64,000 nucleotides of DNA, from contig CABTYO010000001.1 in NCBI GenBank assembly GCA_902489075.1, positions 62,001 through 126,000 on the forward strand, in the 5' to 3' direction. Source of the stretch: an uncultured Faecalicatena sp. (GTDB lineage Bacteria; Bacillota; Clostridia; Lachnospirales; Lachnospiraceae). Shown in pieces: positions 6,560 to 15,984 of this stretch (positions within the stretch are counted from its first letter, which is position 1; each line of letters begins with the position of its first letter). Both the position numbers and the translations under genes were made by a program. The notes under the pieces are model-generated. The model searched no databases and was not told the origin of the DNA. It saw only the letters and a list, made by a program, of their open reading frames with translations.

Positions 6560-8260
6560 ATGGCAAGAACAATCGCGATTGGTCTTCAGGATTTTCAAAA
6601 AATCAGGACAAAAGATACATTTTATATTGATAAAACAGGATTTATACGAGAATGGTGGGAGACGAAAGATGATGTCACATTGATTACCCGTCCCAGACGC
6701 TTTGGAAAAACATTGACCATGAGTATGGTAGAGCAGTTTTTTTCTATAAAATATGCTGATCATGGTGCATTGTTTGACGGCCTGGATATCTGGCAGCATG
6801 AAGAGTTTCAGAAACTGCAGGGAACATTTCCGGTAATCAGCCTTACCTTTGCCAATGTAAAGGAACGTACCTTTCCAATGACAAAGCAGCGTATTGGACA
6901 GATTATTACGGATTTATATAATAAGCATGAGTTTTTGTTAGACGCACATTTTTTAACTGACGAAGAAGAAAAGTTCTTTAGAAGTGTCACCATGGATATG
7001 GATGAGACGATTGCAACAATGGCAATTCACAAGATGTCAGATTTTCTTTCCCGCTATTATGAAAAGAAGGTGATTATCTTACTCGATGAATATGATACGC
7101 CTATGCAGGAGGCCTATGTAAACGGATATTGGGAGGAACTTACTTCTTTTATGCGTAATATGTTCAATGCTACATTCAAAACGAATCCGTATTTGGAACG
7201 CGCACTTTTGACGGGAATTACCCGTGTCAGTAAAGAGTCCATCTTCTCAGACTTAAATAACCTGAAAGTGATAACGACCACTTCCTCAAGATATGCTTCT
7301 GCATTTGGATTTACAGAAGAAGAGGTGTTATCCGCTTTAGAGGAATACGGATTGGCGGATAAAAAGGATGAAGTAAAACACTGGTATGATGGCTTTGTTT
7401 TCGGTGGGCGAAGTGATATTTACAATCCCTGGTCGATTATCAATTATTTAGACGAGAGAAAACCCGGACCTTACTGGACCAATACAAGTGGAAACAGCCT
7501 CATCGGGGAACTGATCCAGGGAAGTTCCAGACAGGTAAAAGAGTCCTTTGAAGAGCTCCTTACAGGCGGAACAATTAAGACGGAAATTGACGAACAAATT
7601 GTATATAATCAGCTTGATCTGGACGAGAATGCAATTTGGAGCCTGTTGCTGGCAAGTGGTTATCTGCGGGTGAAAAACTGTGAAATCACAGGGCAGGAAT
7701 ATGGCGAATGGAAACAGGTTTACGAATTACAGATTACGAACTTTGAAGTGAGAATCATGTTCCGGAAAATGGTTCAGGGCTGGTTTCATCCTGCCTCGTC
7801 CAGTTACAATGATTTTATAAAAGCACTTCTGCAGGACGATATAAAAGCAATGAATCTTTTTATGAACCGTGTTGCATTGACAACCTTTAGCTTCTTTGAC
7901 AGCGGTCAGAAGGCTTCCGGACACAGTGAGCCAGAGAGATTTTACCATGGCTTTGTTCTTGGGCTTATCGTTGAACTGGCAGAGAACTATCATATCACCT
8001 CGAACCGGGAGAGTGGGTTCGGACGATATGATGTATTGCTGGAACCCAAAAAATCCGGTCTGGATGCTATGATATTTGAATTTAAAGTGCAGGATACGGA
8101 GGAAGAGAAGGAATTATCGGATACGGTTATCGCTGCATTGAATCAGATAGATGAGAAGCAGTATGCATCGGCGCTGATCGATAAAGGAATTCCGGAGAAG
8201 CGCATCCGTAAATATGGGTTTGCATTCAAAGGGAAAGAAGTATTAATAGGAAGAAAATAA
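6560..8260 (+). CDS. AAA-ATPase-like / PD-(D/E)XK nuclease-superfamily protein (copy 1)
   Basis: A 566-residue protein of the large AAA-ATPase_like (PF09820) plus DUF1703/PDDEXK_9 (PF08011) family that is expanded in gut anaerobes. The N-terminal part opens with F-Y-I-D-K-T and R-P-R-R-F-G-K-T (Walker A-like, about residues 48-55) and has a Walker B-like I-I-L-L-D-E-Y-D. The C-terminal part has a nuclease-type core, R-Y-D-V-L-L-E followed by F-E-F-K, then the family end motif A-L-x-Q-I-x-E-K-x-Y. No function is established for the family; roles in mobile-element or phage conflict have been proposed. A homologue is at 17558-19132 and a broken remnant at about 56621-56776. It has its own promoter and is not obviously linked to neighbours. 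Confidence 0.85.
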   Translation: MARTIAIGLQDFQKIRTKDTFYIDKTGFIREWWETKDDVTLITRPRRFGKTLTMSMVEQFFSIKYADHGALFDGLDIWQHEEFQKLQGTFPVISLTFANVKERTFPMTKQRIGQIITDLYNKHEFLLDAHFLTDEEEKFFRSVTMDMDETIATMAIHKMSDFLSRYYEKKVIILLDEYDTPMQEAYVNGYWEELTSFMRNMFNATFKTNPYLERALLTGITRVSKESIFSDLNNLKVITTTSSRYASAFGFTEEEVLSALEEYGLADKKDEVKHWYDGFVFGGRSDIYNPWSIINYLDERKPGPYWTNTSGNSLIGELIQGSSRQVKESFEELLTGGTIKTEIDEQIVYNQLDLDENAIWSLLLASGYLRVKNCEITGQEYGEWKQVYELQITNFEVRIMFRKMVQGWFHPASSSYNDFIKALLQDDIKAMNLFMNRVALTTFSFFDSGQKASGHSEPERFYHGFVLGLIVELAENYHITSNRESGFGRYDVLLEPKKSGLDAMIFEFKVQDTEEEKELSDTVIAALNQIDEKQYASALIDKGIPEKRIRKYGFAFKGKEVLIGRK

Positions 8261-8318
8261 GTGTTTATTTTGCGCTGACTCTCATAAATGGAAAAAAAGT
8301 GTTCACTTTGCGCTGTCC
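8253..8318 (+). repeat. Pair of ~28-bp direct repeats before the methyltransferase gene
   Basis: Copies at 8253-8280 and 8291-8318 agree at about 23 of 28 positions; the shared core is AAGTGTT-Y-A-Y-TTTGCGCTG. The first copy overlaps the stop of the preceding gene. No hairpin or gene explains them; they could be protein-binding sites or the scar of a duplication. Confidence 0.6.
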
Positions 8319-8370
8319 CGCTGGCAGCAGGAATTTTTCGAAAGCAAACTTAGACGAGGTGTTAATCAAG

Positions 8371-9210
8371 ATGGAAGAGACAAACTGTAGTAATAATTGT
8401 AGTAACAATGAAAATAACGATGCCCGGCCCCCTTATAATTCCAGTGCCTACAGCAACTTTGCTTCTGTGTACGACACATTCATGGACAATGTACCCTATG
8501 GGGAATGGGGCGAATATCTGCACGCGCTGCTTGAAGAATATGGAATTCATGATGGTCTTGTAGTCGATCTGGGCTGTGGTACAGGTACGATGACAGAGTA
8601 TCTGGCGGAAAAAGGCTATGACATGATCGGTGTGGACAATTCCTCGGACATGCTTGCCATTGCCATGGAGAAAAAGATAGAATCCGGGAAGGACATCCTG
8701 TATCTGATGCAGGATATGCGCGAGTTAGATCTGTATGGAAGCGCCCGCGCGATTGTCAGCATCTGTGATTCGGTAAATTATATCACAGAACCGGAAGATC
8801 TCTGTGAAGTATTCCGGCATGTGGGAGAGTTTCTGGATGATGACGGGGTTTTTATTTTCGATTTTAACACAGACTATAAATACCGTGAAGTTATCGGGGA
8901 ACAGACGATTGCCGAGAACCGTGAGGATTGCAGTTTTATCTGGGATAATTATTATTATGAAGAAGAACGGATCAACGAATATGAGTTGAGCCTGTTCATT
9001 CGGGATGAGGATTTGTCAGGAGAAGATGGGGATGTTTTCCGGCGGTATCAGGAGACTCATTATCAGAGAGGATATATACTCAGTGAGATGGAGGAACTGA
9101 TCCGGTCAGCGGGAATGGTGCCGGTGAAGGCTTATGACGCGTTTACACGAGACGAACCTTCGGAAACGAGTGAACGGATTTATATGATTGTGAAAAAAGG
9201 AGAAGCGTGA
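8371..9210 (+). CDS. Class I SAM-dependent methyltransferase
   Basis: About 279 residues. Motif I V-V-D-L-G-C-G-T-G-T-M and the following acidic G-V-D-N-S-S-D-M-L are the SAM-binding core of a Rossmann-type methyltransferase; C-D-S-V-N-Y-I fills the post-I/motif IV region. The substrate is unknown. A GTG at 8299 is in frame but lies inside a repeat; ATG 8371 has a GAGGTG site and is preferred. The first 20 residues are rich in Asn and Cys (C-S-N-N twice) and look unstructured. The stop overlaps the hslO start (GTGATGA), so the two genes are translationally coupled; this pairing with Hsp33 is common in Lachnospiraceae as far as I recall. Confidence 0.85.
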   Translation: MEETNCSNNCSNNENNDARPPYNSSAYSNFASVYDTFMDNVPYGEWGEYLHALLEEYGIHDGLVVDLGCGTGTMTEYLAEKGYDMIGVDNSSDMLAIAMEKKIESGKDILYLMQDMRELDLYGSARAIVSICDSVNYITEPEDLCEVFRHVGEFLDDDGVFIFDFNTDYKYREVIGEQTIAENREDCSFIWDNYYYEEERINEYELSLFIRDEDLSGEDGDVFRRYQETHYQRGYILSEMEELIRSAGMVPVKAYDAFTRDEPSETSERIYMIVKKGEA

Positions 9211-10085
9211 TGAAAGATTATATTGTAAGAGCAACGGCTGCGAATACACAGATCCGTGCGTTTGCGGCATCTACGACAGAACTGGTGGAGCAGGCAAGAC
9301 AGCACCACAATACCAGCCCGGTGGCAACGGCGGCGCTGGGACGACTGCTGACAGGCGGCGTGATGATGGGAAGTATGATGAAGAACCCGACAGATGTCCT
9401 GACACTGCAGGTGCAGTGCGGTGGACCGATTGGCGGTATGACAGTCACTGCGGACAGCCAGGGGAATGTGAAGGGATATGTGAACAATCCAGATGTCCTT
9501 CTTCCACCTAAGAATGGCAAGCTGGATGTAGGCGGTGCACTTGGACCAGGATTTTTGAATGTTATTAAAGATATGGGACTCAAAGAGCCATATTCCGGGC
9601 AGACTATTCTTCAGACAGGGGAGATTGCGGAAGATCTGACGTATTATTTTGCTACATCCGAGCAGGTACCGTCCTCTGTGGGACTTGGAGTGTTGATGGA
9701 AAAGGACAATACCGTAAGATGTGCAGGCGGATTTATCGTCCAGGTCATGCCGTTTATCGAGGATGAGGTCTTAAATAAGCTGGAAGAAAATATCCAGGAG
9801 ATCCAGTCTGTGACTGCCATGCTGGACAACGGACACACACCAGAAGAGATGCTTGACCAGGTTCTGGAAGGGCTGGATGTTGAGATCGTGGATACCCTCC
9901 CGGCACAGTTTTACTGCAACTGCTCCAAGGAGCGGATTGAGAAGGCAATCATCAGTATCGGAAAGAAAGATATCCAGTCCATGATCGATGATGGGGAAGA
10001 TATCGAAGTGAAGTGCCATTTCTGCAATACGGCTTATAATTATACGGTGGATGAGCTGAAAGAACTCTTGAAGAAGAGCAGATAA
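9210..10085 (+). CDS. hslO: Redox-regulated chaperone Hsp33
   Basis: Holdase chaperone activated by disulfide formation under oxidative and unfolding stress, cytosolic, 291 residues (normal length). The N-terminal domain has the family D-Y-I-V-R-A-T-A opening and the G-x-L-L-T-G-G-V-M-M-G segment; the C-terminal redox switch has C-N-C (about 232-234) and C-H-F-C (about 265-268), the four zinc-binding cysteines in the C-X-C / C-X-X-C arrangement. The start overlaps the stop of the methyltransferase gene. It is followed after about 55 bp by nadE, probably in the same transcript. Confidence 0.96.
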   Translation: MKDYIVRATAANTQIRAFAASTTELVEQARQHHNTSPVATAALGRLLTGGVMMGSMMKNPTDVLTLQVQCGGPIGGMTVTADSQGNVKGYVNNPDVLLPPKNGKLDVGGALGPGFLNVIKDMGLKEPYSGQTILQTGEIAEDLTYYFATSEQVPSSVGLGVLMEKDNTVRCAGGFIVQVMPFIEDEVLNKLEENIQEIQSVTAMLDNGHTPEEMLDQVLEGLDVEIVDTLPAQFYCNCSKERIEKAIISIGKKDIQSMIDDGEDIEVKCHFCNTAYNYTVDELKELLKKSR

Positions 10086-10141
10086 AAAGCAAAGAGAAAA
10101 TCAGTGAAGAAGAATCAGTATTTTGGACAAGGAGGCTGGAA

Positions 10142-12064
10142 ATGAGACAGGGATTTGTTAAGGTAGCAGCGGCAACGCCTGATATCCGCGTGGCAGATGT
10201 CAGATATAATACGGAGAAGATCTGTGAGGCGATCGAGGCCGCAGCAGACGAGAGAGCCAAGATTGTGGTTTTCCCGGAATTATGTATCACAGGATATACA
10301 TGTGAGGATTTGTTTACACAGGAGGTGCTCCTACGCGAGGCGAGAGCCGCTCTTCTGGAGATCGCAAAGTTTACGGCGGATAAGGATATTCTGGTATTTG
10401 TTGGTGTTCCGCTTAGTGTGGACGGAGAGCTTTACAATGTGGCTGCAGCGCTGAACCGCGGTGAGGTGCTGGGACTGACGACAAAGACATTCCTTCCGAA
10501 TTACGGGGAATTCTATGAGATGCGTCATTTTACTCCGGGGCCGGACTCTGCCAGAAGGATTATGTTTGAAGGAAATCTGGTGCCATTCGGACCTCAGCTT
10601 CTTTTCCAGGCAACTACTATGGAAGAACTGATTGTGACTGCGGAAGTCTGTGAGGATGTCTGGTCTCCGATCCCGCCAAGCATCGAGGCGGCAATGGAGG
10701 GGGCAACTGTGATCGTGAACTGTTCTGCAAGTGATGAGACAGTCGGAAAAGATAAGTACCGCAGGGAGCTGATTGCCGGACAGTCAGCAAGACTGATTGC
10801 AGGATATATATATGCCAATGCAGGGGAAGGCGAATCTACTACGGACCTGGTATTCGGCGGACATAATCTGATTGCTGAAAACGGTGGCGTGTTGAAAGAA
10901 TCAAAGCGCTTTAGAAACGATATAATTTACTCAGAAATTGATATCTTTCGCCTGGTTGCGGAGCGCCGTAAGAATACGACGTTCAAAATGGCAGCAGGAC
11001 GTTCCCTGATCAGGGTGCCGTTTTATCTGGAAATCGAGAAGACGGAGCTGACCAGACATTTCCCGAAGATGCCGTTCGTTCCGGCGAATGAGAAGGAACG
11101 TGCAAGACGGTGTGAGGAGATCCTGAACATTCAGGCCATGGGGCTGAAAAAGAGACTGTCACATACCCGTGCGAGAAGTGCTGTTGTGGGAATTTCAGGA
11201 GGTCTGGATTCCACTCTTGCGCTGCTTGTAACGGCAAGGGCATTTGATATGCTGGGAAAAGACAAGAAGGATATCGTGGCGGTCACGATGCCATGCTTTG
11301 GAACAACAGACAGGACTTATCAGAATGCCTGCAAGATGACAGTACAGCTTGGGGCAACGCTCCGTGAGGTGCCGATCGCTGAGGCGGTCAGTGTCCATTT
11401 CCGCAATATCGGGCATGATCCGGAAGACCACAGCGTGACCTATGAGAACTCCCAGGCAAGAGAGCGGACACAGGTGATCATGGATATTGCCAATGAGATG
11501 GGCGGAATGGTCATCGGAACAGGAGATATGTCAGAACTGGCGCTGGGATGGGCAACCTATAATGGGGACCATATGTCCATGTACGGGGTGAACGCTTCCG
11601 TGCCGAAGACGCTGGTAAGACATCTTGTAAAATACGCGGCTGATGTGACAACAGATGAGGCCTTAAAGAAGGTGCTCTATGATGTGCTTGATACTCCTGT
11701 CAGCCCGGAACTTCTGCCGCCGAAGGACGGGGATATCGCACAGAGGACGGAGGATCTGGTAGGACCTTACGAGCTTCATGACTTCTTCTTATATTATATG
11801 CTGCGGTTCGGATACGCACCGAGCAAGATCTACAGACTGGCTGCACGGACCTTTGAGGACAGCTATGACACGGTTACAATCCTGAAATGGCTGGAGACTT
11901 TCTGCCGGAGATTCTTCTCCCAGCAGTTCAAGCGTTCCTGCCTGCCGGACGGACCGAAGGTCGGTACGGTGGCACTTTCTCCGAGAGGGGATTTGAGGAT
12001 GCCGAGTGATGCATGTGTTGCGGTCTGGCTGAAAGATCTGGAGCATATTTCGCTGATGGAGTAA
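10142..12064 (+). CDS. nadE: Glutamine-dependent NAD+ synthetase
   Basis: Final step of NAD biosynthesis: amidates nicotinate adenine dinucleotide using ammonia released from glutamine. 640 residues, normal for the two-domain form. N-terminal nitrilase-fold glutaminase domain (about 1-280) with the catalytic triad context F-P-E-L-C, K-T-F-L-P-N-Y and A-E-V-C-E-D-V-W; C-terminal synthetase domain with the PP-loop V-G-I-S-G-G-L-D-S-T-L and G-T-G-D-M-S-E-L-A-L-G-W. A strong AAGGAGG site precedes the ATG. It ends shortly before a new promoter that drives the riboswitch-guaD operon. Confidence 0.97.
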   Translation: MRQGFVKVAAATPDIRVADVRYNTEKICEAIEAAADERAKIVVFPELCITGYTCEDLFTQEVLLREARAALLEIAKFTADKDILVFVGVPLSVDGELYNVAAALNRGEVLGLTTKTFLPNYGEFYEMRHFTPGPDSARRIMFEGNLVPFGPQLLFQATTMEELIVTAEVCEDVWSPIPPSIEAAMEGATVIVNCSASDETVGKDKYRRELIAGQSARLIAGYIYANAGEGESTTDLVFGGHNLIAENGGVLKESKRFRNDIIYSEIDIFRLVAERRKNTTFKMAAGRSLIRVPFYLEIEKTELTRHFPKMPFVPANEKERARRCEEILNIQAMGLKKRLSHTRARSAVVGISGGLDSTLALLVTARAFDMLGKDKKDIVAVTMPCFGTTDRTYQNACKMTVQLGATLREVPIAEAVSVHFRNIGHDPEDHSVTYENSQARERTQVIMDIANEMGGMVIGTGDMSELALGWATYNGDHMSMYGVNASVPKTLVRHLVKYAADVTTDEALKKVLYDVLDTPVSPELLPPKDGDIAQRTEDLVGPYELHDFFLYYMLRFGYAPSKIYRLAARTFEDSYDTVTILKWLETFCRRFFSQQFKRSCLPDGPKVGTVALSPRGDLRMPSDACVAVWLKDLEHISLME

Positions 12065-12081
12065 AAATGTTAAATTCTGGG

Positions 12082-12110
12082 TTGACAGAAAAATAGATAA
12101 ATGCTAGGAT
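12082..12110 (+). promoter_or_regulatory. Sigma-A promoter of the guaD-xdhABC operon
   Basis: TTGACA at 12082-12087, 17-bp spacer, TAGGAT at 12105-12110. Transcription would begin near 12117, about 27 nt before the aptamer. Confidence 0.75.
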
Positions 12111-12143
12111 AAAAACAGGAAAAAATTATATAATATGACCAAT

Positions 12144-12206
12144 ACTTATATAGGTTCATAATCGGATGGACGTTTCTACCAACTACCGTAATAGTTGACT
12201 ATAAGT
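12144..12206 (+). promoter_or_regulatory. Purine (guanine-class) riboswitch aptamer, variant core
   Basis: P1 is ACTTATA (12144-12150) with TATAAGT (12200-12206), 7 perfect pairs. J2/3 TTTCTACC (12172-12179) and P3/L3 CAACTA-CCGTAA-TAGTTG (12180-12197) match the family exactly. J3/1 carries a C at the specificity position (A-C before P1), as in guanine rather than adenine aptamers. P2 is short (GTTC/GGAC) with a 10-nt loop, and J1/2 is T-A-G instead of the usual U-A-A-U, so the core differs from the consensus. Variant guanine aptamers with xanthine or other specificity have been reported; given the genes downstream, xanthine or guanine is the likely ligand. Confidence 0.85.
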
Positions 12207-12247
12207 ATCTGCGGAGACATCTCTGTAGTTGCTTATAGTCATTTTTT
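12196..12247 (+). terminator. Riboswitch expression-platform terminator (predicted ON switch)
   Basis: TGACTATAAG (12196-12205) pairs with CTTATAGTCA (12232-12241); an inner stem CTGCGGAG/CTCTGTAG with two G-U pairs continues to an ACAT loop; six U follow (12242-12247). The 5' arm is the 3' strand of aptamer P1 plus J3/1, so aptamer and terminator are mutually exclusive and ligand binding should allow read-through. Confidence 0.85.
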
Positions 12248-12289
12248 ATGATTTTCTTTATTACGGAGATGGGAAAGGGGACTGTAACG

Positions 12290-13570
12290 ATGAATGAATC
12301 TATTTTTATTTTGAAAGGAAATCTGGTTTTCAGCAGGAGCGTGGAAGAACTTGAGATAAGGGAACACAGCTATCTTGTCTGTAAAGACGGACTCGTGGAG
12401 GGGATCTATGAGACCCTGCCGTTTGAATATGGGGGATATCCGGTCACAGATTATGGTGACAGCCTGATTATTCCGGGGCTTGTGGATCTGCATGTACATG
12501 CACCGCAGTACGCTTTCCGGGGCCTGGGGATGGATCTGGAGCTTCTGGAATGGCTGGAGACGCATACATTTCCGGAGGAGGCGAAGTATGGGGATCTGGA
12601 ATATGCCCGCCAGGCATACAGTATATTTGTAGAGAATTTGAAGAAGAGTGCAACGACGAGGGCTTGTATCTTTGCCACCGTGCACAGGAAGGGAACCCTG
12701 CTTTTGATGGACCTGCTTGAGGCATCAGGGCTTAGTACCATGGTCGGTAAGGTGAACATGGACCGGAACAGTCCGGATTATCTGTGCGAGGCGGATGCGG
12801 AGGAATCTGCGGCTGAGACCGTGGAATGGATCAAGGATGTGCTGCATAAGAAGTATCAGCATACGAAGCCGATCCTGACACCCCGTTTTACACCGACATG
12901 TTCGGATGAGCTGATGGAGAAGTTAAAGATGATCCAGATGCGCTATGAACTGCCGGTACAGTCGCATCTGTCAGAGAATCCGGGAGAGATATCCTGGGTG
13001 AAGGAGCTCTGTCCGTGGTCTGAATTCTACGGGGATGCGTATGACAAGTTCGGGCTCTTTGGCGTGGACTGTAAGACTGTGATGGCACATTGTGTATACT
13101 CAGACGACAGGGAGATTGCGAGGATGAAGGAGAACGGTGTCTTTGTTGCACACTGTCCGGAGTCAAATATGAATCTGTCATCCGGTGTGGCTCCGGTTCG
13201 GAAGTTCCTGGAGGAAGGTGTTCATGTTGGATTGGGAAGCGATGTGGCAGGAGGCTCCACAGAGAGTATTTTCACAGCCATGTCACATGCGATCCAGGCA
13301 TCCAAGCTCCGCTGGAGGCTTCTGGATGACTCGTTAAAACCGCTGACTGTGGAAGAGGTATTTTATATGGCAACAAAAGGCGGCGGAGAATTTTTCGGTA
13401 AGGTGGGAAGCTTTGAACATGGCTATGAACTGGATGCGGTCGTCCTGGACGATACACGCCTTGGGCATCCACAGCCGCTGGATGTGAAGAAGCGTCTGGA
13501 AAGACTGATCTACTTTTCAGATGACAGAGAAATCAAGGCAAAATATGCAGCAGGAATTCAGATTTTCTGA
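12290..13570 (+). CDS. guaD: Guanine deaminase
   Basis: Zinc amidohydrolase that hydrolyses guanine to xanthine and ammonia. 426 residues. The metal-binding H-V-H is at 68-70 within V-D-L-H-V-H-A-P-Q-Y-A-F-R-G, a guanine-deaminase signature; later come Q-S-H-L-S-E-N, A-H-C-V-Y and L-G-S-D-V-A-G-G with the expected His/Asp ligands. ATG 12290 has a GGAAAGGGG site at good spacing; the in-frame ATG at 12248 lies at the end of the terminator hairpin and is unlikely. The product xanthine is the substrate of the xdhABC enzyme encoded immediately downstream, and the operon is under a purine riboswitch. Confidence 0.93.
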   Translation: MNESIFILKGNLVFSRSVEELEIREHSYLVCKDGLVEGIYETLPFEYGGYPVTDYGDSLIIPGLVDLHVHAPQYAFRGLGMDLELLEWLETHTFPEEAKYGDLEYARQAYSIFVENLKKSATTRACIFATVHRKGTLLLMDLLEASGLSTMVGKVNMDRNSPDYLCEADAEESAAETVEWIKDVLHKKYQHTKPILTPRFTPTCSDELMEKLKMIQMRYELPVQSHLSENPGEISWVKELCPWSEFYGDAYDKFGLFGVDCKTVMAHCVYSDDREIARMKENGVFVAHCPESNMNLSSGVAPVRKFLEEGVHVGLGSDVAGGSTESIFTAMSHAIQASKLRWRLLDDSLKPLTVEEVFYMATKGGGEFFGKVGSFEHGYELDAVVLDDTRLGHPQPLDVKKRLERLIYFSDDREIKAKYAAGIQIF

Positions 13571-13606
13571 TTAAAATATCCTAAAAAATAATTTGGAGGT
13601 GGAACT

Positions 13607-15904
13607 ATGGAAGAGAGGGAACATGCAGTAGGTAAAAATGTGAAGCGTGTGGATGCCTTTGAGAAGGTGACCGGGCGCGCAAAGTACACGGATGATCTGT
13701 GCGACAAGAGTGCATATGTTGCGAAGATCCTTCATTCTACTGTGGCACATGGAATCGTGAAGTCTGTAGATACTGCGGAGGCCGAGAAGATTCCGGGCGT
13801 TGTGAAGGTGGTAACCTGTTTTGACGTCCCGAAGTATTATTTCCCGACAGCAGGGCATCCGTGGTCAACGGAGCCTGCGCATCAGGATGTGGCAGACCGG
13901 CTGCTTTTACAGGAGCATGTCCGGTTCTACGGGGACGATGTGGCAGCTGTAGTAGCAGAGAATGAGGTGGCGGCTGCACAGGCTGTGCGCGCGATCAAGG
14001 TGGAATATGAAGAGCTGCCGTTTGTGCTGGATGTGCAGAAGGCCATGGAAGACGGGGCACCGCAGCTTCATGAGGAGTTTCCGAATAACATCTTGAAGCA
14101 TACGACGATCCGCAACGGGAATTATGAGGAAGCCAGTAAGGAACCGGGACTGATCAAGGTTGAGGGCTGGTATAATACTCCGGTCGTACAGCACTGCCAT
14201 ATTGAGAATTTTATCTGCTATTCTTATATGGAACAGGGCCGCATGGTTGTGGTATCCTCCACACAGATCCCGCATATCTGCCGGAGAGTTGTGGGGCAGG
14301 CACTTGGCATCCCATGGGGGAAGGTAAGGGTAATCAAGCCTTATATCGGCGGCGGATTTGGTAATAAGCAGGATATCCTGTATGAGCCGCTCTGTGCTTA
14401 CTTAAGTACTGTAGTCGGCGGACGGCTTGTGAAGCTGGATGTGTCCAGGGAGGAGACCTTTGTTTCCAACAGGGTGCGCCATGCGATCCGCACGCATATT
14501 ATTTCCTATGTAAGGCCGGACGGAAGCTTTGCGGCAAGGAAGATCGAATGCTTCTCAGACCAGGGGGCTTACGCTTCCCACGGGCACAGCATTGCGGCTA
14601 AGGGAATGGGTGCATTTCCACAGTTATATCCGTGTCCGAATGTGGAGGGAGATGCCTATACTGTTTTTACGAATAAGTCTGTTGCAGGAGCCATGAGAGG
14701 GTATGGAATCCCACAGGCAATGTTCGCTGTTGAGAGCCATACGGATGATGTGGCAAAGGCAGTGGGGATGTCACCTTTTGAATTCCGGTGGAAATATCTG
14801 ATGCCGAAGGGCTTTGTAGATGGTTTCTCCAAGAATGTGAATTATTTTGATACCTTCCATCAATGTATGGAAAAAGGAAAAGCTTACATAGATTATGACA
14901 GGAAGATGAAGGAATACGCGGATCAGACCGGAGAGATCCGAAAGGGAATCGGTGTGGCGGCATTCTGGTACAATACCGGAGTCTGGCCGATCTCACTGGA
15001 GACTTCTGCCTGCCGTATGGTGCTGAACCAGGATGGTTCCATTCAGGTCCAGGTCGGTGAGACAGAGATCGGACAGGGCGCGGATACCGCTTTTGCACAG
15101 ATGGCTGCAGAGACGGTAGGAATTCCGGTGGATATGGTGCATGTTGTGACGAATCAGGATACAGATATCACACCGTTCGGCACAGGGGCTTATGCATCCA
15201 GACAGACATACATGGCAGGATTCGCTATCAACCAGACAGCAGCTCTTTTAAAGAACAGAATTCTGGAAGTGGCACAGGAGCTGACCAGGCATACGAAGGA
15301 AAGCCTGGATATTATAAATGGAAATATTATCCGAAGAGGAGACGGCGAGGTTCTGATGAGTCTGGCAGACCTGGCTCTGGAGAAGCTGTACAGTCTGACG
15401 AACAACGGGCATCTGACAGCGGAGAGTTCTTATCAGGCAAAGACGAATGCGTATTCATTTGGATGTACATTTGCTGAGGTAGAAGTGGATATTCCGGCAT
15501 GCAGGGCGACCCTGACGAATATTGTGAATGTGCATGATGCAGGACAGCTGATCAATCCGTCACTGGCTCTGGCACAGGTTCATGGCGGTATGAGTATGGG
15601 AATCGGCTATGGACTGTCTGAACGGCTGATTTTTGATGAGCGCACTGGAAAACCATTGAACAATAATCTTCTGGACTATAAGCTTTCGACCTTTATGGAT
15701 CATCCACATCTGGAAGGACAGTTTGTGGAAAACTATGAGCCGACCAGTGCATACGGTACAAAGGCGCTGGGTGAGCCGCCTGTATGTTCTGTGGCACCGG
15801 CGATCCGTAATGCGGTACTGATGGCGACAGGGGTAGCGGTGGATGAGATCCCATTAACACCACATATCCTGTTTAAACGGTTCAGGGAAGAGGGACTCGT
15901 ATAA
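13607..15904 (+). CDS. xdhA: Xanthine dehydrogenase, molybdenum-binding subunit
   Basis: Large subunit (765 residues) of a three-subunit molybdenum hydroxylase oxidising hypoxanthine/xanthine (or reducing urate). Begins with the family V-G-K-N-V-K-R-V-D-A-F-E-K-V-T-G-R-A-K-Y; carries G-G-G-F-G-N-K-Q-D (molybdopterin contacts), R-G-Y-G-I-P-Q and the catalytic glutamate in L-G-E-P-P-V-C-S-V-A-P-A-I. A GGAGGTGG site precedes the ATG. It follows guaD by 36 bp. This enzyme is distinct from the fused selenium-type enzyme at 35030. Direction in vivo, xanthine to urate or the reverse, cannot be told from sequence. Confidence 0.93.
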   Translation: MEEREHAVGKNVKRVDAFEKVTGRAKYTDDLCDKSAYVAKILHSTVAHGIVKSVDTAEAEKIPGVVKVVTCFDVPKYYFPTAGHPWSTEPAHQDVADRLLLQEHVRFYGDDVAAVVAENEVAAAQAVRAIKVEYEELPFVLDVQKAMEDGAPQLHEEFPNNILKHTTIRNGNYEEASKEPGLIKVEGWYNTPVVQHCHIENFICYSYMEQGRMVVVSSTQIPHICRRVVGQALGIPWGKVRVIKPYIGGGFGNKQDILYEPLCAYLSTVVGGRLVKLDVSREETFVSNRVRHAIRTHIISYVRPDGSFAARKIECFSDQGAYASHGHSIAAKGMGAFPQLYPCPNVEGDAYTVFTNKSVAGAMRGYGIPQAMFAVESHTDDVAKAVGMSPFEFRWKYLMPKGFVDGFSKNVNYFDTFHQCMEKGKAYIDYDRKMKEYADQTGEIRKGIGVAAFWYNTGVWPISLETSACRMVLNQDGSIQVQVGETEIGQGADTAFAQMAAETVGIPVDMVHVVTNQDTDITPFGTGAYASRQTYMAGFAINQTAALLKNRILEVAQELTRHTKESLDIINGNIIRRGDGEVLMSLADLALEKLYSLTNNGHLTAESSYQAKTNAYSFGCTFAEVEVDIPACRATLTNIVNVHDAGQLINPSLALAQVHGGMSMGIGYGLSERLIFDERTGKPLNNNLLDYKLSTFMDHPHLEGQFVENYEPTSAYGTKALGEPPVCSVAPAIRNAVLMATGVAVDEIPLTPHILFKRFREEGLV

Positions 15905-15984
15905 AAAGGCTGGGCGCAGTCTCCGTGCTGTTGTGGCGGCACAGGAGAAATGAAAACGCCCCCCCGGAAGGAGGAATTTGAATC

